Shown here: positions 57,975 to 64,000 of the stretch, in pieces | Numbering within the stretch: position 1 is the first letter of the stretch | Layout of the letters: the number at the start of each line of letters is the position of its first letter | Origin: Streptomyces violaceoruber | GTDB lineage: Bacteria; Actinomycetota; Actinomycetes; Streptomycetales; Streptomycetaceae | Assembly: GCA_000720805.1 (NCBI GenBank) | Contig: JODI01000038.1 | Coordinates: 22,826-86,825 of the forward strand | DNA length: 64,000 bases | Reading direction: 5' to 3' | Made by a program: the position numbers and the translations under genes | The notes under the pieces: generated by a model | The model's input: the letters and a program-made list of their open reading frames with translations, nothing else | Databases searched by the model: none | What the model was told of the DNA's origin: nothing

Positions 57975-58478
57975 GTGAGCGACGAAACCGGCCCCCAGGA
58001 AACCCCCGCGGGCTCCACCGGCCCCCGCCCGGAACCCCTGCGCTTCTTCGGCACGACCTGGGTGACCCACGACAACGGCTACACCCCGCGCCGCGTCGCG
58101 GCAGCCCTCGGCTCCCTCGCCGCCGCAGTCGCCTCCTGCCTGGTGCTCCGCTTCGCCTACGAGGGCCTGCAGATCGCCGACACCGGCAGCCTGGTCACCG
58201 TCCTGGTCGTCGTGATGTTCGCCATCTGCAGCGCTGTGGCCTTCCGCCATACCTGGGACGGCTTCGGCAAGCGCCCCGACCCCGACCGCCAGGCATCCCT
58301 CCGCGGCCTCCTCGCCATCGGCTTCGTCGGCTCACTCCTCGCTTATTTCTTCCGTTCCCTCACCGAGGCCCCCGGCGAGAAACTCCACCGCGAGGAGTAC
58401 GAGGCAGCCCTCGAGCAGCACAGGAAGCGCTCAACCCGCCGCACCGGAAACCCGTCGAAGAAGCGCCGCCGCGGTTGA
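57975..58478 (+). CDS. Hypothetical integral membrane protein
   Basis: 167 residues. Three predicted transmembrane helices (about residues 44-64, 73-90, 110-127), a Pro-rich N-terminus, and a strongly basic C-terminal tail (RKRSTRRTGNPSKKRRRG). Unrecognised family, conserved in Streptomyces. GTG start. Confidence 0.75.
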   Translation: MSDETGPQETPAGSTGPRPEPLRFFGTTWVTHDNGYTPRRVAAALGSLAAAVASCLVLRFAYEGLQIADTGSLVTVLVVVMFAICSAVAFRHTWDGFGKRPDPDRQASLRGLLAIGFVGSLLAYFFRSLTEAPGEKLHREEYEAALEQHRKRSTRRTGNPSKKRRRG

Positions 58479-58676
58479 GCAACGACCCTCGGGGTCACCA
58501 AGAGGGCCGGGTACGCGAGCGTCGATTCCTCTGATCCGTCCTCGGACCGGCCCGGACAGGTCCTACGCCCACCCCCTCCGCTTCCTCCCTCATTCACGCG
58601 GACTCCCCTTCCCCCCACCCCCACATCTCACCGAAAACTCACTGCACCCCGCCCCCACCTTCGCCACCATGGCCTC

Positions 58677-59441
58677 ATGACGGCCTCCGCACGCACCACC
58701 CGCGCCCACTCCTTCAACGCCGCCGCAGCCCAGTACGCCGCCAACCGCCCCTCCTACCCGCCGGCTCTCCTCGACGCGATCGAGGATCTGGCAGGCCGCC
58801 CCCTCACCGGCGCGCGCGTGGCGGACATCGGCGCCGGCACGGGAATCGCGACCGCACTCCTGCACGCCCGCGGCGCCGACGTCATCGCCGTGGAGCCCGG
58901 CGACGGCATGGCGGCGCAGTTCCGCAGTGCCCACCCCGACATCCCGATCGTCAGGGGTGACGGCAACACCCTCCCGCTGACCACCGCCTCCGTCGACTTC
59001 GTCACGTACGCCCAGGCCTGGCACTGGACCGACCCCGCCCGGGCGGTCCCGGAGGCGCTCCGCGTCCTGCGTCCGGGCGGTGCGCTCGCGCTGTGGTGGA
59101 ACACGGACGCCCTCGACGTGCCATGGATCTCCGAGGCCGCCGACCGCACGGCGCGCTACTTCGGCGTGAACGTCTCCGCCGAGAAACGCAACGTCAACGT
59201 CCGCGCCGCGGACCCCACCGGCCGCCTCGACTTCGCCCGCCGCGAGGTCCGCTGGAGCCGCCGCGTGCCGCTCGACACCCACCTCGCCAACATCGGCAGC
59301 CACTCGATCTTCCTGGTCCACGGCGAGGAGGCGACCGCCGCCTACCTGGCCGAAGAACGCGAACACCTCCTACGCACCTTCCCCGACGGAATCGTCGAAG
59401 AGGTCTACGAGGTCATCCTGCTCCTGGCCACCACAGCCTGA
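58677..59441 (+). CDS. Class I SAM-dependent methyltransferase
   Basis: 254 residues. Motif I is VADIGAGTGIATALL (about residues 48-62), then VEPGDGM, GDGNTLPLTTASVDFV and LRPGGALALWW. The type is related to UbiE/Tam-like small-molecule methyltransferases; substrate unknown. ATG start; flanked by gaps of about 200 and 290 bases. Confidence 0.88.
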   Translation: MTASARTTRAHSFNAAAAQYAANRPSYPPALLDAIEDLAGRPLTGARVADIGAGTGIATALLHARGADVIAVEPGDGMAAQFRSAHPDIPIVRGDGNTLPLTTASVDFVTYAQAWHWTDPARAVPEALRVLRPGGALALWWNTDALDVPWISEAADRTARYFGVNVSAEKRNVNVRAADPTGRLDFARREVRWSRRVPLDTHLANIGSHSIFLVHGEEATAAYLAEEREHLLRTFPDGIVEEVYEVILLLATTA

Positions 59442-59689
59442 CGGCCCCCCGGCCCCCTGCTACCCGTTCCCCGTTCCAAGCGCTTCCCGAACCCCCACCC
59501 CCATCTGCCTCCGCTCCGCGCTACCCGCGCATGCGCCGCCGCCACCCCTGACGGGCCCCGCTCCCGGTAGCCCCACGCCATCTGCCACGCCCGTCAGCCG
59601 GCGCTGCACAGCGCCTGCCTCCACCCGCCGGTCCCACCTCCCGACCACACCGTCATGCTGCTGCGCCACGCGCAGCCGTACGCCACCGG

Positions 59690-59734
59690 TTGACGCGACC
59701 CACCCCCGGGAGCAGTATTCATCAGGTGATGAAT
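59690..59734 (+). promoter_or_regulatory. Promoter and operator overlapping the start of the ABC operon
   Basis: TTGACG at 59690-59695, then -10-like AGTATT at 59714-59719, then a perfect dyad ATTCATC-AGGT-GATGAAT (59717-59734) that spans the expected transcription start and the ATG at 59729. Indicates a repressed, probably leaderless transcript. The rest of the 59442-59728 gap has no visible gene. Confidence 0.6.
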
Positions 59735-60538
59735 TACTCTCCCGGCCCACCCGAGAAGGAAACAGCCGCGCACCAGACCCCCGCGGTCCGCGCCAGGTCC
59801 CTCACCGTCGTCCGCGGCCCCCGCACGGCACTGCGCGACCTCGACTTCACCGTCCCGCGCGGCCAGATCACCGGCCTGCTCGGCCCCTCCGGCTGCGGCA
59901 AGTCGACCCTGATGCGTGCGATCGTCGGCACCCAGGCCAAGGTCACCGGCACCCTCGACGTCCTCGGCAGCCCAGCCGGCCACCCCTCCCTCCGCACCCG
60001 CATCGGCTACGTCACCCAAGCCCCCTCCGTCTACGACGACCTGACCGTCCGCCAGAACCTCGACTACTTCGCCGCGATCCTGGACCCGGGCCGCGCCGCC
60101 GCCGGACGCCGCCACGCCAACGTCACCCGAGCCATCGACGACGTGGACCTGACCACCTACGCCGACGCCCTCGCCGGCAACCTCTCCGGCGGCCAACGCA
60201 GCCGTGTCTCCCTGGCCGTCGCCCTCCTCGGCACCCCCGAACTCCTGGTCCTCGACGAACCGACCGTCGGCCTGGACCCCGTCCTCCGACGCGACCTGTG
60301 GAACCTCTTCCACGACATCGCGGCCCAGCGCGGCGCGACCCTGCTGATCTCCTCCCACGTCATGGACGAAGCCGAACGCTGTCACCGTCTCCTCCTCATG
60401 CGCGAGGGCGAGATCCTCGTCGACGACACCCCGGACGCCCTCCGCACCCGCACCCGCTCCGACACGGTCGAGGCGGCATTCCTGCACCTGGTCGACGAGG
60501 CGATCGCAGCGGGCCGCACGAAGGAGGCCGCACGATGA
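59729..60538 (+). CDS. ABC transporter ATP-binding protein
   Basis: 269 residues. Walker A GPSGCGKST, Q-loop TQAPSVYDD, signature LSGGQRSRVS, Walker B LLVLDEPTVGLDP and H-loop SSHVM. This is the ATPase half of an ABC-2 type exporter, paired with the permease overlapping downstream. The ATG at 59729 lies within the operator; the open frame extends to 59690 without support. Confidence 0.94.
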   Translation: MNYSPGPPEKETAAHQTPAVRARSLTVVRGPRTALRDLDFTVPRGQITGLLGPSGCGKSTLMRAIVGTQAKVTGTLDVLGSPAGHPSLRTRIGYVTQAPSVYDDLTVRQNLDYFAAILDPGRAAAGRRHANVTRAIDDVDLTTYADALAGNLSGGQRSRVSLAVALLGTPELLVLDEPTVGLDPVLRRDLWNLFHDIAAQRGATLLISSHVMDEAERCHRLLLMREGEILVDDTPDALRTRTRSDTVEAAFLHLVDEAIAAGRTKEAAR

Positions 60539-61347
60539 GCACCGGCACACCGGGCAGCAGCACCTCGAGCACACCGGGTACGACGATGACGCCCGCACCA
60601 CCTCGCGCCCTGAACGCCTCCCGCACCACCGCCACCGCGGCCCGCGTCCTGCGCCAGCTCGGCCACGACCCCCGCACCATCGCGATGATGATCCTCATCC
60701 CCTGCGTGATGCTCGTCCTGCTGCGCTATGTCTTCGACGGCAGCCCGCGCACCTTCGACAGCATCGGCGCCTCCCTCCTGGGGATCTTCCCCCTGATCAC
60801 GATGTTCCTGGTCACCTCCATCGCCACCCTCCGCGAACGCACCTCCGGCACCCTCGAACGCCTCCTCGCCATGCCCCTCGGCAAGGGCGACCTCATCGCC
60901 GGCTACGCCCTCGCCTTCGGCGCCCTCGCGATCATTCAGTCCGCCCTCGCGACGGGCCTGGCGGTCTGGTTCCTCGACCTGGACGTCACCGGAAGCCCCT
61001 GGCTCCTGCTCCTCGTAGCCCTCCTCGACGCTCTGCTCGGCACCGCCCTCGGTCTCTTCGTCTCGGCCTTCGCCTCCTCGGAATTCCAGGCGGTCCAGTT
61101 CATGCCGGCGGTGATCTTCCCCCAACTCCTCCTCTGCGGCCTCTTCACTCCCCGCGACAACATGCACCCCGTCCTGGAGGCCATCTCCGACGTCCTCCCC
61201 ATGTCCTATGCCGTCGACGGCATGAACGAGGTCCTCACCCACACCGACATGACAGCCAACTTCGTACGGGATGTGCTGATCGTGGCCGGGTGCGCGCTGC
61301 TCGTCCTCGGACTGGGCGCGGCGACACTCCGACGCAGGACGCCATAG
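60535..61347 (+). CDS. ABC-2 type permease
   Basis: 270 residues with six hydrophobic helices, the conserved RERTSGTLERLLAMPLGKGDLIAGY motif and GLFTPRDNMHPVLEAISDVLPMSYAVDGM. Overlaps the ATPase stop as ATGA. Together they should export a drug, lipid or peptide; substrate unknown. Confidence 0.93.
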   Translation: MSTGTPGSSTSSTPGTTMTPAPPRALNASRTTATAARVLRQLGHDPRTIAMMILIPCVMLVLLRYVFDGSPRTFDSIGASLLGIFPLITMFLVTSIATLRERTSGTLERLLAMPLGKGDLIAGYALAFGALAIIQSALATGLAVWFLDLDVTGSPWLLLLVALLDALLGTALGLFVSAFASSEFQAVQFMPAVIFPQLLLCGLFTPRDNMHPVLEAISDVLPMSYAVDGMNEVLTHTDMTANFVRDVLIVAGCALLVLGLGAATLRRRTP

Positions 61348-61562
61348 ACCCCGGACTGCCGCAGCCCACACGGGCCCGCCGGCGCTCACATCCCGCCCAC
61401 TCGGCGAAGCCACGTGCCGCGCCGACCCGGCAACGTCACACCCCGCCCACCGGGCCACCCCCGCCCCCGACGTCCCGTCCACCGGACACCCCAACCGCAC
61501 GGACGCCCCCCGATGCGAGGATGAACCCGGACAACGCACCCCCCTCGGAGGGCACCCCAGCC

Positions 61563-62372
61563 ATGACCCAGAAAGTCGCAGTCCTCGGCACCGGCAAGAT
61601 CGGCGAAGCCCTGCTCAGCGGAATGATCCGCGCCGGCTGGGCCCCGGCCGACCTCCTGGTCACCGCCCGCCGCCCCGAGCGAGCCGAAGAACTCCGCACC
61701 CGCTACGGAGTCATCCCGGTCACCAACCCGGAAGCCGCCAAGACCGCCGACACCCTGATCCTCACGGTCAAACCGCAGGACATGGGAACCCTCCTGGACG
61801 AACTGGCCCCGCACGTCCCCGCCGACCGCCTCATCATCAGCGGCGCGGCCGGTATCCCCACCTCCTTCTTCGAGGAGCGCCTCGCCGCCGGCACCCCTGT
61901 CGTCCGCGTCATGACGAACACGCCCGCTCTGGTCGACGAGGCCATGTCCGTCATCTCCGCCGGCACCCACGCCACCGCCGACCACCTCGCCCACGCCGAG
62001 GAGATCTTCGGCGCCGTCGGCAAGACGCTCCGCGTCCCCGAGTCCCAGCAGGACGCCTGCACCGCCCTCTCCGGCTCCGGCCCGGCGTACTTCTTCTACC
62101 TGGTCGAAGCCATGACGGACGCCGGCATCCTCCTCGGTCTGCCCCGCGACAAGGCTCACGACCTGATCGTCCAGTCCGCGATCGGCGCCGCCGTCATGCT
62201 CCGCGACAGCGGCGAACACCCGGTCAAGCTCCGCGAGAACGTCACCTCTCCCGCGGGCACGACCATCAGCGCCATCCGCGAACTGGAAAACCACGGCGTA
62301 CGTGCCGCGCTCATCGCCGCCCTTGAGGCCGCCCGCGACCGGAGCCGCGAACTGGCCTCCGGCAGCACCTGA
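61563..62372 (+). CDS. proC: Pyrroline-5-carboxylate reductase
   Basis: Final step of proline synthesis (P5C to proline, NAD(P)H). 269 residues: Rossmann motif VAVLGTGKIGEALLSGM, and the C-terminal substrate domain with ALSGSGPAYFFYLVEAMTDAGILLGL and VTSPAGTTISAIREL. GGAGGG precedes the ATG at 61563; upstream extension of the frame is not supported. Confidence 0.96.
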   Translation: MTQKVAVLGTGKIGEALLSGMIRAGWAPADLLVTARRPERAEELRTRYGVIPVTNPEAAKTADTLILTVKPQDMGTLLDELAPHVPADRLIISGAAGIPTSFFEERLAAGTPVVRVMTNTPALVDEAMSVISAGTHATADHLAHAEEIFGAVGKTLRVPESQQDACTALSGSGPAYFFYLVEAMTDAGILLGLPRDKAHDLIVQSAIGAAVMLRDSGEHPVKLRENVTSPAGTTISAIRELENHGVRAALIAALEAARDRSRELASGST

Positions 62373-62376
62373 CGCC

Positions 62377-62405
62377 GTGCCGCCCCCCTCCCCAGGGGGC
62401 GGCAC
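62377..62405. terminator. Bidirectional terminator between proC and trpS
   Basis: Perfect 11-bp stem (62377-62387 GTGCCGCCCCC, 62395-62405) with a 7-base loop between two convergent genes, 4 bases after the proC stop. Confidence 0.75.
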
Positions 62406-62420
62406 CAAGACACCGTCCGC

Positions 62421-63452
62421 CTACCGCCCCCCAGTCACCGCGATATCGGAATCGGCAGCGGCCGGCAGCAACCCGATCGCGCGATAAGCGGTATCCACGG
62501 TCGGCCGCGCCATCGCACGAGCCCGCTCCGCACCATCTCGCAGCACCCCCTCCACAAAGCCAGGATCCGCGCACAGCTCCCTGTGCCTGTCCTGCACGGG
62601 CCTGAGAACCTCGACCACCGCCTCCGCGGTGTCCTTCTTCAAAGCGCCGTACGATTCATATACACCGCTCAGGTCCGAAGGGTTCCCACCCATGCACGCA
62701 GCGAGGATCTCCAGCAGATTGGCGAGCCCCGGCCGCGACTCCCGGTCGTAGACGACCTCCCGCCCACTGTCGGTCACGGCCCGCATGACCTTCTTCCGCA
62801 CCACGTCCGGCTCGTCGAGCAGATAGACGATCCCCGGCCCGGCGTCGTCGCTCTTCCCCATCTTGGAAGTCGGCTCCTGCAGGTTCATCACCCGAGCCGC
62901 AACCGCCGGAGGCGTCGCCCGCGGCACCACGAACGTATGTCCGTACCGCTGGTTGAAACGCACCGCGAGATCCCGCGTCAGCTCCACATGCTGCGTCTGA
63001 TCGTCCCCGACCGGCACCTCGTCAGTCCCGTACGCCAGGATGTCCGCCGCCATCAGCACCGGGTACGTCAGCAGCGACAGCCGCACACTCCCGCCCCGCT
63101 CCCGTTCCCGCGCTGCCTTCTCCTTGTACTGGATCATCCGCCGCATCTCGCCGTCCGTGGCCACGCACTCCAGCACGTACGAAAGCCGCGCGTGCTCGTC
63201 CACATGGCTCTGCACGAACACGGTGCACAGCTCGGGATCCAGCCCCGACGCCAGCAGCAGCGTCGCCGCCTGGCGACTCAGCCGTCGCACGCGCGCCGGG
63301 TCGTGGTCCACGGTCAGCGCGTGCAGGTCGACGATGCAGAACAGCGCGTCGGCCTGGTGCTGATCGACGGCGGCCCACCGCCGCATGGCTCCGAGGTAGT
63401 TCCCCAGCGTCAGATGCCCCGTCGGCTTGACCCCGCTGAATACCCGCGTCAT
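62421..63452 (-). CDS. trpS: Tryptophanyl-tRNA synthetase
   Basis: 343 residues, class I synthetase: HIGH-like PTGHLTLGN (residues 11-19), DLHALTVDHDP, and the KMSKS-like SKMGKSD. Charges tRNA-Trp. Position and the leader attenuator match the auxiliary, indolmycin-resistant type (SCO3334 of S. coelicolor) as I recall; the constitutive trpS would lie elsewhere. AAGGAG before the ATG at 63452. Confidence 0.94.
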   Translation of the reverse strand: MTRVFSGVKPTGHLTLGNYLGAMRRWAAVDQHQADALFCIVDLHALTVDHDPARVRRLSRQAATLLLASGLDPELCTVFVQSHVDEHARLSYVLECVATDGEMRRMIQYKEKAARERERGGSVRLSLLTYPVLMAADILAYGTDEVPVGDDQTQHVELTRDLAVRFNQRYGHTFVVPRATPPAVAARVMNLQEPTSKMGKSDDAGPGIVYLLDEPDVVRKKVMRAVTDSGREVVYDRESRPGLANLLEILAACMGGNPSDLSGVYESYGALKKDTAEAVVEVLRPVQDRHRELCADPGFVEGVLRDGAERARAMARPTVDTAYRAIGLLPAAADSDIAVTGGR

Positions 63453-63528
63453 CTCTGCCTCTCCTTCTGGTCGGGCCCACCGCCACGACTGGCCGGCTGC
63501 CCCTCGGAGTACCGGAGGGAGAAACAGA

Positions 63529-63553
63529 AACGGCCGCCGAAGCGGCGGCCGTT
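63529..63553 (-). terminator. Attenuator terminator upstream of trpS
   Basis: Perfect 11-bp stem (63529-63539 and 63543-63553) with a 3-base loop; on the minus strand it is followed by TTTCTGTTTC. Lies 77 bases before trpS and after the leader peptide. Alternative pairing with 63571-63579 would prevent it. Confidence 0.85.
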
Positions 63554-63579
63554 GAGTGCATACGTGAGGACGGCCGCCG

Positions 63580-63621
63580 TCAGGCGGCCCACCACAGCTG
63601 GGTGCACGCACGCGTAGTCAT
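63580..63621 (-). CDS. trpS leader peptide with tandem Trp codons
   Basis: A 13-codon open frame encoding MTTRACTQLWWAA, preceded by GGAGG two bases before the ATG. Two adjacent Trp codons near the end are the classic sensor for ribosome-mediated attenuation: with scarce Trp-tRNA the ribosome stalls there, the antiterminator forms, and trpS is expressed. Confidence 0.88.
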   Translation of the reverse strand: MTTRACTQLWWAA

Positions 63622-63662
63622 GCCCTCCAGGCTACGCGTCCCCGGCGGTGTCAGGGCTGAAG

Positions 63663-63691
63663 TTGACACACCTGAACCCGGTACGTAGTGT
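63663..63691 (+). promoter_or_regulatory. Strong housekeeping promoter, probably rRNA p1
   Basis: TTGACA (63663-63668), 17 bases, TAGTGT (63686-63691): the best sigma-HrdB promoter in the window, pointing toward the right edge where the rRNA leader is. Confidence 0.7.
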
Positions 63692-63864
63692 TCTCCGAGT
63701 TGTCCGACGTGAGCGCCGACCCCGGTCGGTCCCCGGACAGCCATTCCGCAGGACCAACCAATACCCGACGAACAGTCGTTCTGTCGTCGTGTCATTGGTA
63801 TGCGTCTGTGCGAAATGAGGAATCCGCGTTCGAAAGAACGCAGCCCCCGATTAGCGTCGGGAGC

Positions 63865-64000
63865 GGGGAATCCGCTAAAGTCTCACTCGTCGGAACGGCC
63901 TAACGGCCGCGAGGACAAACCCGGTTGACTGGGAGTCGGACACCGAGAGGTTCTGATAAAGTCAACACCGCCGGAAGGCCGAGAGGCCGGAAAGCAGCCC
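63865..64000 (+). other. Promoter/leader region of a ribosomal RNA operon
   Basis: The text GCTAAAGTCTCACTCGTCGG and, further on, GGTTCTGATAAAGTC and GCCGGAAGGCC match my recollection of the region ahead of 16S genes in Streptomyces rrn operons, including multiple promoter-like TAAAGT elements and RNase III-type stems. The 16S gene itself would lie beyond the window. The open frame at 63688-63903 is therefore not taken as a gene. Confidence 0.65.

Noticed and set aside
63688..63903. Small gene at the right end
   Set aside because: Overlaps a strong promoter and the rRNA leader; no ribosome site and no plausible codon bias.

Overview
The window is a stretch of core chromosome from a very GC-rich actinomycete, almost certainly a Streptomyces. 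The reasons are strong third-position GC bias, frequent GTG starts, many 4-base ATGA/GTGA gene overlaps, hallmark genes (lsr2, sigE-cseA-cseB-cseC, disA, radA, a DUF2520-panC-nadB-nadC-coaX cluster), and a gene order that matches, from memory, S. coelicolor from about SCO3407 down to SCO3334. I see no prophage, insertion sequence, CRISPR array or biosynthetic gene cluster.

Layout. 1-9 kb: the 3' part of a zinc metalloprotease gene, then tilS-hpt-ftsH and folE on the + strand. These face a minus-strand folate operon, folP-(NTF2-like)-folB-folK-(DUF3180). 9-18 kb: a membrane aminoacyl-lipid synthase-like protein, an esterase, a coiled-coil membrane protein, a pair of PH-domain membrane proteins, and a stand-alone complex I subunit (NuoD-like) convergent with a MidA/NDUFAF7-type methyltransferase. 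18-27 kb: a NarL-type two-component system, a threonine aldolase-like enzyme and the pantothenate/NAD/CoA operon. 27-36 kb: small regulators, a GNAT acetyltransferase, Lsr2, a degenerate primase-like protein, clpC, a secreted HAD phosphatase and an M23 peptidase. 36-42 kb: a divergent TetR/MFS efflux pair with two large operators, then sigE-cseA-cseB-cseC (cell-envelope stress). 42-51 kb: mutY, disA and radA (DNA repair and c-di-AMP), a BACON protein that also carries sigma-like and anti-sigma-like parts, a Cys-rich protein, and Ppx/GppA. 51-60 kb: a TIM-barrel protein, a TetR regulator, ilvD, a Ser/Thr kinase with a PQQ propeller, twin SH3-like proteins and a methyltransferase. 60-64 kb: an ABC exporter, proC, trpS with a leader-peptide attenuator, and the promoter/leader of an rRNA operon whose 16S gene would begin just beyond the window.

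Most genes are housekeeping. The novelty lies mainly in control signals and small oddities: the trpS attenuator, twin TetR operators, SigR-like and ClgR-like sites before clpC, an operator overlapping the start of an ABC operon, several tandem minisatellites in intergenic or N-terminal coding DNA, and a few unusual domain combinations.
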